From: Zygnema cylindricum
Lineage: Eukaryota > Streptophyta > Zygnematophyceae > Zygnematales > Zygnemataceae
Length of the DNA: 46,023 bases
Direction of reading: 5' to 3'
Assembly: GCA_037447655.1 (NCBI GenBank)
Contig: JBBHKE010000048.1
Coordinates: 1 to 46,023 of the forward strand
Part shown: in pieces, positions 1-10,473 of the stretch
Position numbering within the stretch: the stretch's first letter is position 1
Layout of the letters: the number at the start of each line of letters is the position of its first letter
Notes under the pieces: generated by a model
Seen by the model: only the letters and a program-made list of their open reading frames with translations
Database searches by the model: none
Told to the model about the DNA's origin: nothing
Position numbers and translations under genes: made by a program

Positions 1-554
1 TACCTTTAAGTCCTATTTGGAACTATCCTAAGGTTCAAATAGTAACACACTATTTTCTAATGAACTACGCTCCAAAAACCTGTTTCCATAAATATTCATA
101 ACCTAAGTCCGTACGCATTATGTTGCTGCTTGGTCAGCAACATTTATATAAGTCCAACCGGCTGCTTTTAACTTGTACGACTATCTGGGTGCTTACCAAG
201 CATGTAGTCAACTGTGGTCCCTACTTAGATCTTATCCATCAGTCTCATTGTAATCAACATCTTGTATTTATCTTTCACATTTATTATTCCCACATGTCCA
301 GTTAGCTTTCCGTCTGCCCGATTTCTCGAAGTCCGTCGTCCGATAGATGCGATGTGTCCAGGTCCATTCCGCACTTCTTGCATAGTTTGAACTGATGACG
401 CGTGTCTATGTAGCCGTACAAATACTCTTAGATTAGTTTCTACACTGTCACACTATTTAAGGTAAGTATTATACCAACTTCAACCAAAAATATTCTAAGT
501 TAAAATTCTCCCCTCACAACTCTATCTACTAACAATAAAGCTTTTAAAATAACA
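1..554 (-). repeat. 3' LTR of element C (partial)
   Basis: Begins TGTTATTTTAAAAGC on the minus strand at 554, directly after the purine tract. It matches 4581-5133 closely, with scattered substitutions. About 440 bp is expected beyond the left edge. A 61-codon open frame at 120-305 recurs in the other LTR at 4700-4885 only because the LTRs are copies of each other. Confidence 0.88.
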
Positions 555-569
555 CTCCCCTAACGCTTT
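555..569 (-). other. Polypurine tract of element C
   Basis: Reads AAAGCGTTAGGGGAG on the minus strand, immediately 5' of the LTR TGTT. Same position and nearly the same sequence as the tracts of elements A and B. It would prime plus-strand DNA synthesis. Confidence 0.75.
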
Positions 570-577
570 AGACTTAG

Positions 578-1246
578 TTACTCACTTAGTCCAACAGCCT
601 GTCTACAAAACTGTAATTTAGGTGCAGGTAGAGCTTTAGTTAGCATGTCTGCAACCATATTTTCATCTAGCAAATAACATAATGTAATGACCTTTGCAAA
701 CACATTTTCACGGACAAAATGTAGTTTGACATTCATGTGCTTACTCTTAAAGTGGTGACTGGGGTTGGAGGGAATGGCAATTGCTGCCTGGTTGTCACAC
801 CAGATGACTTAAGGACCAGATTTCATTTGTCCGAATTCTTGCAAAAGTGCCTTTACCCACAGGAGTTCTTTAAAGGCAGAGCTTGTTGCCATATATTCAG
901 ACTCCATGGTTGACTGGGCGATAACTTTCTGAAGTTTGCTGCTCCAGCAGCAGGTTCCATTTCCAATTTGAAGAACGAATCCTGTTGTTGATTTCTTGTT
1001 GGGCATATAGCCATAACTCCCATCACTTTTGGTCTTCAGTTTGACTTCTCCACCTCCAAGGACCATTTTAAGATTTCGGGTCCCTGTAAGATACCGTAGA
1101 ACTCTTTTTGCAGCTTCCCAGTCTGCCTTTTTCGGATTCTGGAAAATTCTGCTTAATGCACCAACAGGTGCTGCTATATCAGGTCTCGCGCAGTTCATAA
1201 AATAAATGAGGCTACCTACGACCTGCCTATATGGTTTCGAGGACAT
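578..1246 (-). pseudogene. Copia RNase H domain, element C
   Basis: C-terminal part of the Copia polyprotein: the RT connection followed by RNase H, which removes RNA from RNA-DNA hybrids during reverse transcription. The typical Copia text is visible: SLIYFMNCARPDIA, KRVLRYLTGT, STTGFVLQIGNG, STMESEYMA and, after a stop at 809-811, CDNQAAIAI and ADMLTKALPAPK. The first RNase H aspartate region reads SDGSYG where relatives have SDASYG. Only one in-frame stop separates this from an open frame ending at the natural stop (578-580). It lies just before the polypurine tract, as expected. The domain call is firm; the gene is not functional as it stands. Confidence 0.88.
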
Positions 1247-1386
1247 GAAATCCTCCTTCTTTGAGTTTATGACCTTATCAACTAGAATGACTGACTATGA
1301 CTTAACTCCTTCTAATTTATGTCTATATTCCATACGGGTGACACATCCTTTAGCTTCTTTAATATCAAAGTTTTCAAGCATGGAAC

Positions 1387-2160
1387 TTATAGCATTTTTT
1401 TCTGAGTTAGCATGATCTGATTTTTACTTCTATCTTTCTCTACTTGTATCCTTAGGATGTATTTGGCTTCACCAAGATCTTTCATCTCAAACCTGGATTT
1501 CAAAGCTGTTTTAATCATGTTTATTTCATCCATTAATTTGTTGATAAGCAGCCGAACATCTTCATAGACAGCAATGTGCAGTATTCTATCCTCCCCTTGC
1601 AGAACATAGACAGAATGGTCTAAACTAATTCTTTTAAACCCTAGTTTAGTAAGAAACTCATCTAACTTTAGGTTCCACTGTCTAAGGGTTTGTTTCAACC
1701 CATACAAGGATTTCATCAATTTACAAACTTATTTTTCATTTCCTTTTTCTACATACATTTTTGGTTGTTGCATATAAATAGTGTCTTCCAACTCTCCATG
1801 AAGGAAGGTTGTCTTCACATCCATTTGATGCACTTGCATGTTTTCAATAGCAGCTATACTGAGAAAAATTATGAAAGTTGGAAACCGTACCACTGGAGAG
1901 AAGGTCTCCTCAAAGTCAATTCCTTCTTTCTGATTGTAGTCTTTGGCTACAAGTCTGGCTTTGTACCTTTCAATGGTGCCATCTAGATTTAGTTTAACTT
2001 TGAAAACCCATTTGCTGCCGATAGCTTTCCGGTCTGGAGGAAGATCAACTAACTCCTACGTTTGAGCCTCCCTTATGGATTTCATTTCGTCATTCGCACC
2101 CTCAATCCAGTGAGTTCTCTCGGGCGATGAGAAGGCCTCCAGAATGGTCTAAGGTTCTCT
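1387..2160 (-). pseudogene. Copia reverse transcriptase, element C
   Basis: Reading leftward from about 2160, broken frames give the Copia RT start (WIEGANDEMKSI), [39 protein letters not shown], a SLYGLKQ box and KLDEFLTKLGF. RT copies the element RNA into DNA in cytoplasmic particles. The catalytic YVDD is damaged: the frame reads AVYEDVRLL where relatives have AVYVDDVLL. Several stops and shifts lie between 2160 and 1720; from 1719 to 1387 the frame is open. An inactive copy. Confidence 0.85.
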
Positions 2161-2597
2161 TATATTAGCAGAGTAAGCAAAGTGGGAACTTGACTGTAGG
2201 CGGCTGCTTAATCTCCTTCCCCCCGGAAATTCTGAGGCGGAGAACGACGGAAGTCTTGCATTCCTCAGTCGATGAGCTTGCTGAGTTTGGTCCACAAACA
2301 CATCTTCTTGCTCCATTTGATGTTCAACAAGATTTCAAGAATGTGTTGTCACTGGATCCGCAATAGGATGCTGAACTACCGGAAAATACACTGTTTTCTA
2401 AATGTCAAAAATGACACATTCTTGTGACTTTTCTTCAACCTGTTTTTCTGTCATAGTGAAAAAATTTGTTGAAATTTCCTCATCTTTGAGAATAATGTTC
2501 CTTGAGACAATGACTTTCTATTTTTCTAAGACGTATATTTTGTAGCCTTTAGAACACTCATCATATCCCATAAAGATACCTGGAAGACCTTTTGGTT
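2161..2597 (-). other. Degenerate integrase-RT linker of element C
   Basis: No usable frame. The position corresponds to the integrase C-terminus and the variable linker before RT. Short minus-strand runs such as WDMMSVLKATKY at the integrase-proximal end resemble the Copia integrase tail. Nothing else was recognised. Confidence 0.6.
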
Positions 2598-3230
2598 TCA
2601 TTTCCAAGTTTTTGGTGAAGTGTCTAAAATAAAGCATTTACTTCCTAAAACTCTTAAATGACTTACATCCGGTTTTCTATCTGTCCATAGTTCAAAAGGT
2701 GTTGTAGTGGCAGATCGACAACCAATTCTTTTTTTGATATAGACCGCATAGTTGAGGGCCTCAGCCCATAATTTCAAATCTATATTTTTGTCAGCTAGCA
2801 TAGATCTAGCAGATTCTATTATAGTACTGTTTTGTCTTTCCAAAACCCCATTTTGCTGAGGTTTGTATGGAACCGTAAGCAGACGACTTATCTTTTCGTC
2901 CAGCAAAAATTTGTCAAATTCTTTAGAAATGTACTCTCCCTCATTGTTTGACCAAAGTTCCAAAATCGGAACACCATGGAGCTTCTCCGCCCAAGCCTTG
3001 TAGTGTTTAAAGTGCTCAAACACCTCACTTTTCTCTTTCATAAAGTAGACCTTTGTGAATCTCGAGAAGTCATCTGTAAAAGTTACCATAAACCGAACCC
3101 CCCCAACAGAGGGCACCTAAGCTGGTCCCAAAACATCCGAGTGGATTAGTTGCAACACTTTTGTTGTTCAGTGATCTGATATTTGTGGAAAAGATAACTT
3201 CTGTATTTTTTCTAAACAGCAGCCATCACG
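2598..3230 (-). pseudogene. Copia integrase core, element C
   Basis: Integrase (rve fold) inserts element DNA into the genome. The first catalytic aspartate lies in HSDVLGPA, just upstream of the open segment 3116-2598, followed by FTDDFSRFTKVYFMKEKSEV. The second catalytic position reads WSNNEGEY where family members have SDNGGEY, so Asp appears replaced by Asn. The third, Glu, is kept in NGVLERQN. Fragments of the zinc-binding head (DGCCLEKIQKL) lie near 3210. Two stops fall between that head and the core. With the catalytic Asp lost this copy could not act even if its frame were intact. Confidence 0.87.
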
Positions 3231-3339
3231 AGTTTTAACTGGCTTATCCGTGAGAGAAACACCATCTATGTTCCCAGATTTCACCATCTTTGAAGCTGCT
3301 GACCAGATAAGCCTTGATTAAACTGACTTTGCTGCCAAC

Positions 3340-4196
3340 CTGACCTTTATAACCTTCTCTCATTAGCCTTTTTAAGTTTAGGACAGTACCAATATCCATG
3401 ACCTTTTCCTGAACAACAAAAACATGCAGTAGAAGATTGTCTATTCTGCTGTTGATTAAACTGTTTAAACCCACCCTGATTCTAATTAAACTGATTCTTT
3501 TGTTGATTAAACTGATTTCTCTATTGATTATATTGATTTTTCCTCTCAAAGTCTGTGTTAAAAGCCTCTACTTGCTTTTCTCCATTAAGCATCTTTGACG
3601 TAGACTCTTCTTCTATAATAATATTTATAGCTAACTGAAAGGTCCTGTTAGTTTTGTCATGTTTTTTCATCTCAGCAAATGCATCTTTTATAATGCTAAG
3701 AAGACCTCTAATTATCACAGCAGCTTGCTGGAATTCAAGAAAAGAACCACCAGCACACGCATGAGCATCAATAAGAGCTCTAAAATTGTCGGTATATTCG
3801 GCCATAGTTCCCCCCGAGTATTTGTAATCCCATATCTTTCCAGCCAACAAGAGTTGTTCCTGAACATTCGCCTTTTCATAAGAAGTCTTCAGACTTCCAT
3901 ATGTCAATTGCCATTTTCATTTTAATATGTGACATGACCATGTTCTCAGATAAACATAGTTTCAGAGTGTTTCAAGCTTCTGAATTCTTTTTCGTCCATG
4001 TTAGATCAGCTACATCAAGTGATCCATCCAAAATGTCAAGAAGACTTGCATTTTCAAAATGTGACTCAACCATGTCCGCCTAGTAAGCATGTTTATGCCC
4101 ATTAAGTATAGGAATTCTTGAAGACAGAACCATAACATGTTGTTCTATGACAACTGGTGCAGGTGACACTGCAACAGTAGTAGTAAAAGTAAACGT
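3340..4196 (-). pseudogene. Copia gag (capsid/nucleocapsid), element C
   Basis: Structural protein of the virus-like particle. The N-terminal frame starts inside the LTR at 4196, where the expected ATG reads ACG, and continues through VVIEQHVMVLSSRIPIL into the internal region. It carries stops near codons 35 and 80. The stretch 3907-3521 is open and has the Copia gag helical core (QLLLAGKIWDYKYSGGTMAEY). In a shifted frame a perfect CCHC zinc knuckle, CFCCSGKGHGYWYC (C-x2-C-x4-H-x4-C), lies at 3424-3383. It should bind element RNA. Frameshifts separate capsid from nucleocapsid, so the copy is broken. The homologous gag is in element A. Confidence 0.85.
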
Positions 4197-5133
4197 AACT
4201 AAACAGAAGCTTTTCAAGAAGTTCCCAAAAACACTCTAATATATCACACTACTTGCTCACAAACACAAAACTTCAACACCGTGTAGATCCTGACTCACAA
4301 ACCCAAATTACACAAAACTCAACATACAATATAATTCACATACACACTGTCAACTCCCAAAGTTTTAGCCAAATTGACAAAATAAACCATAAGATACACG
4401 GGCTGCAAGTTTCCGAAAAATTGCCTTCAAATTCCCTTATCCCAAAACTAGATTCCAAAATAATTATAAGTCCTAAACTTTATACACTAAGTGAGTATCT
4501 AGTGCTCACTGTCCAATCAGGTATCTGATTCTAAACACGAGGTACTGCACAGTAGTACGACAAAGTACCTTACGACAAAATACCTTTTAGACCTATTTCG
4601 AACTATCCTAAGGTTCAAATAGTAACACACTATTTTCTAATGAACTACGCTCCAAAAACCTGTTTCCATAAATATTCATAACCTAAGTCCGTACGCATAA
4701 TGTTGCTACTTGGTCAGCAACATTCATATAAGTCCAACCGGTTGTTTTTAACTTATACGACTATCTGGGTGCTTACCAAGTATCTAGTCATTTGTGGTCC
4801 CTACTTAGATCTTATCTGTCACTCTGATCGTAATAAACGTCTTGTATTTATCTTTCACATTTATTATTCCTTGATGTCTCGTTAACTTTCCGTCCGCCGG
4901 AATTCTCGAAGTCTGTCGTCCGATAGATGCCATGTGTCCAAGTCCATTCCGTATTTCCTACATAGTCAGCATTGATGACGCGTGTCTATGTAGCCGTACA
5001 AATACTCTTAGATTAGTTTGTCACTGTCACACTATTTAAGGTAAGTATTATACCAACTTGAACCAAAAATATTTTAAGTAACAATTCTCCCCTAACAACT
5101 CTATCTACAGAAGATAAAGCTTTTAAAACAACA
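4138..5133 (-). repeat. 5' LTR of element C (996 bp)
   Basis: Runs from TGTTG (5133) to CAACA (4138) on the minus strand, giving a 5-bp terminal inverted repeat. The end is placed by alignment with the LTR ends of A and B, which also finish in GAACAACA. The gag reading frame begins about 58 bp before the LTR end. No TGG-type primer site directly after the LTR is obvious. Confidence 0.8.
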
Positions 5134-7564
5134 GTGTTATCTAACTTACACAAACAGTTAGCCATAACAATAATGGTTACCAAACTTACACAAACTGTTA
5201 GCGATAACAAGAATTGTTACCTAAATTACACAAACAGTTAGCGATAGCAAGAATTGTTATCTAAATTACACAAACTTTTTACGCTAACAGAAATTCGTAC
5301 CTAACTTACACAAACTATTAGCGCTAACAGGAATTGTTACCTTACTTACACAAACTGTTAGCACTAATTAGAATTGTGTTATTAATTTCACAAACAGTTT
5401 GCGCTAACACGAATAGTTACCTAACTTACACAAACTGTTAGCCATGACAAGAATTGATATCTAAATTAGAGAAATTGTTAGCGCTAAAAATAATTGTTAC
5501 CTAACTTAAACAAACTGTTAGCGATAATAGGAATTGCTACCTAACTTACACAAACTCTTAGCGCTAATTGGAATTGATACCTAACTTACACAAACTGTTA
5601 GCGATAAAAAGAATAGTTACCTAAATTACACAAACAGTTAGCGATAACAAGAACTATTACCTATCTTACAAAATTTGTTAGCGATAACATGAATTGTTAT
5701 CTAACTTACACAAAATGTTAGCCCTAACAACAATGATTATCTAACTTACAGAATCTTTTAGCGTTAACATGAATTGTTATCTAACTTACACAAATTGTTA
5801 GCGCTAACAAAAATTGTTACCTAAAAAGCACAAAGAGTTAGCGATAACAAGAATTATTACCTAAATTACACAAACAGTTAGCGATAACAAGAATTGAAAC
5901 CTATATTACACAAACAAGTTTGTGCTAACGGGAATTGTTATCTAACTAACACAAAAATTTTGCGATAACAAGAATTGTTAACTAAATTACACAAACTGTT
6001 TACGCTAACAATAAATGTTACCTAACTTACACAAAATGTTAATGATAATAGGAATTGTTACCTAACTTACACAAATTGTTAACACTAACAGGAATTGTTA
6101 TCTAACTTACACCAACTGTTAGCGATAACAAGAACTGTTACCAAAATTACACAAACAGTTAGCGATAACAGGAATTGTAACCTAACTTACAGAATCTGTT
6201 AGCGATAACAGGAATTGTTATCTAACTTACACAAACTATTAGCGCTAACAACAATGATTATCTAACTTACAGAATCTGTTAGCGATAACAGGAATTGTGA
6301 CCTAACTTACACAAATTCTTACACTAACTGGAATTGTTACCTAACTTACACAAAGATTTGGCGATAACACGAATTGTTACCTAAATTACACAAACAAGTT
6401 TGCGCTAACAAGTTTTGTTTTCTAACTTACACAAAATGTAAACGATAACAAGAATTGTTACCTTAATTACACAACAGTTAGCAATAACAGGAATTGTTAT
6501 CTAAATAACACAAACCGTTTTTGCTAACATGAATTTTTACCTAACTTACAAAAACTGTTAGCGATAACAAGAATTGTTATCTAACTTACACAAACAATTA
6601 GCTATAACAAGGCTTGTCATCTAACATACACAAACTGTTGGGGCTAAAAAGAATTGTTACCTAAATTACACAAACAATTAGCGATAACCGGTTCTGTTAC
6701 CTAACTTACACAAATTGTTAGACCTCAAAGGAATTTTACCTTAATTACACAATTCGTAAGCGTTAACAGGAATTGTTACCTAACTTACACAAACTGTTAG
6801 TGATAATAGGAATTGTAATCTAACTTACACAAACTCTTTGCTCTAACAAGAATTGTTATCTTACTTACACAAACTGTTAGCGATAACAAAAATTGTTACC
6901 TAAATTACACAAATTGTTTGCGCTAACAGGAATTGTTACCTAACTTACACAAACTATTAGCGCTAAGAGGAATTGTTACCTAACTTACACAAACTGTTAG
7001 CGCTTACAAGAATTGTTACCTAACTTACACAAACTGTTAGCGATAACAAGAATTGTTACCAAATTTACACAAACAGATAGCGATAAGAGGAATTGTTATC
7101 TAACTTACACATACTATTAGCGCTAACAACAATGATTATCTAACTTACATAATTTGTTAGCAATAACAGGAATTGTTACTTAACTTACACAAACTGTTAG
7201 CGTTAACAGGAATTGTTATCTAACTTACATAAAATGTTAGTGATAACAAGAGCTGTTACCTAACTTACAAAAACTGTTTGCGCTAACACGAATTGTTAAC
7301 TAACTTACACAAACTGTTTTTGCTTACATGAATTGTTACCTAACTTACAAAAATTGTTAGCGATAACAAGAATTGTTATCTAACTTACTCAAACAGTTAG
7401 CTATAACAAGGCTTGTTATCTAACTTACACAAACTGTTGGCGTTGTTACCAAACTAACACACACTATTAGCGATTACAATTTTTTTTAACTAAATTACAC
7501 AAATAGTTAGCGGTAACATGAATTGTTATCTTAAGTACACAAACTGTTAGCAATAACAACGCTT
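5134..7564 (+). repeat. 40-bp satellite, block 1 (about 61 monomers)
   Basis: Tandem units of 40 bp, each with TTACACAAAC, then a core GTTAGCG(A/C)TAAC, then AATTGTTACC and TAA(C/A). The forward orientation is defined here as TTACACAAAC reading on the plus strand. Monomers differ by roughly 10-20% by eye, with a few units shortened or lengthened by 1-10 bp. This block mostly has TAACTTACAC where blocks 3 and 4 often have TAAATTACAC. There are no open frames of note. Confidence 0.97.
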
Positions 7565-8176
7565 TGAAACTCTGTGTGGTCCATTGCCCACAGAAATCGC
7601 AAATTCAAAAGAAGCTTATCTAGATAGTGACGAATCTATGTTGATTTAAACCCAAAGGACTGACCCCTTGACAATCAAAAACCCATTATAGCTTCACCCG
7701 AGTGAAATAAGACTTTTTGTGTGTTCAGTTCCACAACAGAATGCAAAGTTAGAATATGAGTTTTGGACCCATTCAATCACTTTGACTTTCCTTTAATAAT
7801 GCAGCCACCTTCGAAGGCAAAATTCTTAACCAACTACACTCCTGTGTAGCGTGGAATCCCTTGGGTCGGTAGCAAAAAGAATCACCAAAAATGGTCAAGT
7901 AAATTGATAGTTATTAAATGGCAAAGAATGTCTATTTACAGAGTTGATCTCTGAGAGAGAGGCGACTACCTACTAAATAATTCTAAGTCCTATTTCCTCT
8001 CTAAAACCCCTTCTACTGGATTACAATCCAATCATAGGACTGTACCGTAAATGAAGTACAAGTACCGGAGTACTTCATGTACGGTAACTGTACTACATGG
8101 CCAAAAGAGTGACATTTGTCACATCCGGATTTGTTGACTTGCTCTCCGAAGATTCTGAAAACCTGTGCGATGTTGC

Positions 8177-8182
8177 CACGTG
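8177..8182. promoter_or_regulatory. G-box (CACGTG) in F2 LTR
   Basis: CACGTG within GCCACGTGTTATCC. The homologous LTR 30565-31637 has CACGTGGC at the equivalent place. In plants this is a bZIP/bHLH binding site. A role in element transcription is inference. Confidence 0.35.
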
Positions 8183-8439
8183 TTATCCGTAGTGGCGGCT
8201 TTCAGAAAACGTTAAAAATGCCTTTTTCGCGATATCGGCTCCTATCAGGGCCGTTCGATGAAGTCCGAATTGAATATTTGCCTTTGAAATAAATGTTCGC
8301 AACATTTATTTTGTGTGTTACTAAAGTATACAACTTGTTCTATGTTCTACCGTACTATTTATTAGTTAAACGAGATATCGCATTTGTAAACGTTTATATA
8401 ACTATCAAACCCTATAATAGTCATCAATAGTCCAAGAGT

Positions 8440-8512
8440 GAACCAATAAAGCTAATGGCTACTGGGTTTGACAAACCGTAGGTACCCGGATCAAGTCCTG
8501 GGTCCGTCAAAC
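8440..8512 (+). other. tRNA-like sequence antisense in F2 LTR
   Basis: Contains a box B-like GGATCAAGTCC with a T-arm-like stem (CCCGG/CCTGG) and an enclosing perfect inverted repeat, GTTTGAC (8466-8472) and GTCAAAC (8506-8512). The equivalent position of the F1 LTRs carries similar antisense modules. There is no full cloverleaf. Probably a decayed tRNA-derived insertion or a regulatory hairpin. Confidence 0.3.
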
Positions 8513-8711
8513 TCCTCAGACTCTTTTTTGGTAAATCTACCAGTTTCTTCCCTTGTCTCTCTAGAAGACCTACGCAGCCATGACTCTAACTCCATATCCA
8601 AGCCTTCAGTGACTACAACAAGTGTGGGGGCTTGGAGAAAGGAGTTAGAGGCAGACCGCCCATTGCTTTTTCTATTTTAAAACAGACCTAGAAATTACAC
8701 AAATGTAAACA

Positions 8712-8720
8712 CTCCCCTTA
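8712..8720 (-). other. Polypurine tract of element F2
   Basis: TAAGGGGAG on the minus strand directly before the LTR TGTTT. Same AGGGGAG core as in the other elements. Confidence 0.65.
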
Positions 8721-8838
8721 TATTTTAGTCTTGTTTTCTTCTCAGCTTAAAAAAAATCAAAACAAAACTCCCACCCCCCTTTTTTTTATTTTTATTTTTC
8801 TTTTCCTCTCATAAAACTTTAAGTGAATACCCCCGTTT

Positions 8839-9448
8839 TTAACGAAGTATATTTGACGAGCCAAAAACAAACCTTGCATCAAATATTTTATTTAGCATCC
8901 CATTTTTCATAAATCGGAACAAACATTTTATCCACCTCATCTCTTTTCCATCCACACAAAAACCATTTTTCTTATTGCAATTAAAACAGCCTGCCCCATC
9001 TCCAATCTGCAACACACACATCCCAAATGCTAACCGTTTTACATGCACACCTTTATAGATGGCACCATTCCCATTAGTGGGTGTTAAAACCACTACCCCC
9101 CCTATTTATTCTTAAATCAAGAGTCCCCACTAAGTTCCTCATAAAATCAACATCTTCGGAACTCATATTTTTATCCATGATAATTACCCTATTTTTTGAA
9201 CTTTCCTCACTCTCCCCCACGGAATTCTTTCCACTATCACTTTCTATTTTTAATCCTAAAATATATTTCTCCTCCCCTAAACTTTTAATCCAATATTCCT
9301 CTTCTCCCTTATCCTTTAGAGCCCCCTCTAAACTTACTTCTCCCCTTATTTCGGAATCTGTTGAAGTCTCCTTTTCCAACCAGTTTTCAGTTTCCAAAAT
9401 ATCTATGAAAATATCCTCAATATTTTTAACTCCCTCAAGTATCTCCAT
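8839..9448 (-). pseudogene. RT/RNase H remnant, element F2
   Basis: Two overlapping open frames. The first (9448-9074) carries GEEKYILGLKIESD, matching GEAKYILGIQVERD of other copies, and RVIIMDKNMSSEDVDFM, matching the F1 text VIVLDKELSLEEHKFM. The second (9093-8839) carries VLQIGDGAGC and KEMRWIKCLF, matching F1 VLYVGDGACC and KELMWVKSLL. So this is the segment after the YVDD motif joined to a shortened RNase H, with a frame change near 9090. Similarity is weak but in the right order. No RT catalytic motif is present; the copy is dead. Confidence 0.65.
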
Positions 9449-9499
9449 TCTCTTTACTTCCCTTATACCTCCAAAACCGCACTGTTGCTTCCGTGGAAT

Positions 9500-9924
9500 T
9501 TATGTGTGCTTTTCTCTCTCCCCTATACTACTTATGCGGAGAAGCTCCAACATATCTTCATCCTCTTCCCTTTCTTCCTCATCATTCACATTCCAACTTC
9601 TAAGTTCTTCCAAACAAGGGTATTCCTTCATATAATGACCTGGTTCCCTACAAAAGAAGCAAATCCCCTTTTTCAAAGCTCCCTTTATTTTCCTCTCCCT
9701 CTCTTTCCACCGAAGTTTCGACAAGGTTTACCTTTGTCTTTCTTCCTCTCATCACGCTTCCGCTGGTCACCACCGTTGTTCTCATCACACTTCCGCCAAT
9801 CACCACCAGCTATAAATGCATTCACCCTGTAACCTCCCCTACAAAGCTCCAAAGTGCTTTCCCTCACAATAATTATCCCCTTGGTAAAGCTCCAAGTCCA
9901 TGAGGAGCCATCCATTGCCTGCAT
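9500..9924 (-). pseudogene. Gag C-terminal region with zinc knuckle, element F2
   Basis: Two overlapping frames on the minus strand (9924-9685 and 9724-9500) joined by a frameshift near 9700. The first has AFIAGGDWRKCDENN and a very basic KRDERKKDKGK stretch; the second continues with lysine/arginine-rich sequence and a zinc-knuckle relic, CFFCREPGHYMKEYPC, where Tyr sits at the fourth ligand position of C-x2-C-x4-H-x4-C and a Cys follows two residues later. An acidic tail (EEEREEDEDM) follows. Basic region plus knuckle is typical of retrotransposon nucleocapsid. The capsid part is absent. Confidence 0.6.
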
Positions 9925-10101
9925 ACGACAAATGATGTTTTAGTACACATATGGGATTTTCATAAGTAGTGTATTAATCTTTCTCCTCTCAGATTCTACA
10001 TATCCCACACTAACAAGCTCAACATATAACGCAACAATATTATTTCAAAACTGTATCATGTTACTGCCTTTATAAACATAGTCTTCTATTTCTTGTTATG
10101 T

Positions 10102-10172
10102 TAATACCTAAGTGGATAGGACTTCCGACTTTATAACAGTTGCATACCCTGGTTCAAATCTGCCCATTCGCA
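10102..10172 (+). other. tRNA-like sequence 2 in F2 leader
   Basis: A box A-like TACCTAAGTGG (near 10109) and a box B-like GGTTCAAATCT are about 40 bp apart, with an anticodon-loop-like CTTTATAAC between. No 7-bp acceptor stem was found, so it is read as a tRNA-derived relic (SINE-like head) rather than a gene. Confidence 0.3.
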
Positions 10173-10266
10173 AAATTTTGGTAGAAAGCCTTCTGTTATT
10201 GTAACTTAGTGTGTATCGTAACTAGATAATTAATTACCGGACCATGTAAGTTCAACGTTTCAATGA

Positions 10267-10341
10267 GACCTAAGGGAAAAGGCGTATTGCTTTCCGTACG
10301 GCCTACACAGTGAGAGACCTTGGTTCGAATCCGGTTAGGTC
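10267..10341 (+). other. tRNA-like sequence 1 in F2 LTR (75 nt)
   Basis: A perfect 7-bp acceptor-like stem (GACCTAA 10267-10273, TTAGGTC 10335-10341), a GAAA/TTTC D-stem, a perfect box B GGTTCGAATCC and a length of 75 nt fit a tRNA. The anticodon stem pairs at only one of five positions, so it is not a working tRNA. It is antisense to the LTR. Most likely a tRNA-derived relic. Confidence 0.4.
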
Positions 10342-10473
10342 TATTCTTTTATTCATCTTTCTTTTTGACTATGGCGCCAGCGATGGCTATCTCTGTCTTC
10401 TAGTGACTACGACAAGTATGGATGACTTTTGAAGTTGAATAAATGTAGACCTAGAAATTACCCAATTTTAACA

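Larger units (their letters stand above)
1..5133 (-). mobile_element. Ty1/Copia LTR retrotransposon C, 3' end cut by window
   Basis: On the minus strand the order is 5' LTR (5133-4138), gag, integrase, reverse transcriptase, RNase H, polypurine tract and 3' LTR (554 to beyond position 1). Integrase before RT is the Copia order. The two LTRs align at a constant offset of about 4580. The element lies against satellite block 1 at 5134, and GTGTT there is the candidate target duplication; its partner lies outside the window. Protease and the integrase zinc-binding head are largely missing between 3380 and 3230, and every domain carries stops or frameshifts, so the copy is dead. If the 3' LTR equals the 5' LTR, full length would be about 5.6 kb. 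Confidence 0.9.
7565..8711 (-). repeat. 3' LTR of element F2 (about 1.15 kb)
   Basis: Starts TGTTTACATTTGTG at 8711 after the purine tract and ends near 7565 (GAGTTTCA). It is homologous, in opposite orientation, to the F1 LTR at 30565-31637: shared landmarks are TTCTAGGTCT, the antisense tRNA-like hairpin, TATAGGGTTTGATA, a G-box, TTTTTGCTA and AGGGGTCAGT. A potential gag ATG lies at 7584-7582, 20 bp before the LTR end, as in F1. The left boundary is uncertain by several bp. Confidence 0.78.
7565..10473 (-). mobile_element. Degenerate Copia element F2
   Basis: Minus-strand element bounded at the right by an LTR start (TGTTAAAATTGGG at 10473) and at the left by a 3' LTR (8711-7565) that follows a purine tract. 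The interior holds a gag zinc-knuckle region and an RT/RNase H remnant; protease, integrase and most of RT are gone. The two LTRs match clearly only over their first 130 bp or so. Satellite orientation differs on its two sides, so a rearrangement breakpoint probably lies within it. No matching target duplication was found. Confidence 0.72.
9925..10473 (-). repeat. 5' LTR/leader remnant of element F2
   Basis: Begins TGTTAAAATTGGGTAATTTCTAGGTC on the minus strand at 10473, matching the start of the 3' LTR for about 130 bp. The remainder does not match the 3' LTR's distal half, so the LTR is deleted or replaced beyond about 10340. It holds two plus-strand tRNA-like sequences. No gene is seen. 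Confidence 0.55.

Noticed and set aside
120-305. 61-codon ORF shared with 4700-4885
   Set aside because: It is antisense to the LTR and shared only because the two LTRs are copies; no recognisable protein.
5134-7564. CRISPR-like array
   Set aside because: Direct repeats have no unique spacers between them, every base belongs to the 40-bp monomer, and the surroundings are eukaryotic retroelements.
9081-9635. Plus-strand 184-codon Ser/Pro/Leu-rich ORF
   Set aside because: Shadow of the minus-strand RT/RNase H and gag remnants, which match other Copia copies.
10267-10341. Functional tRNA gene
   Set aside because: The acceptor stem and box B are good, but the anticodon stem does not pair and box A is poor.
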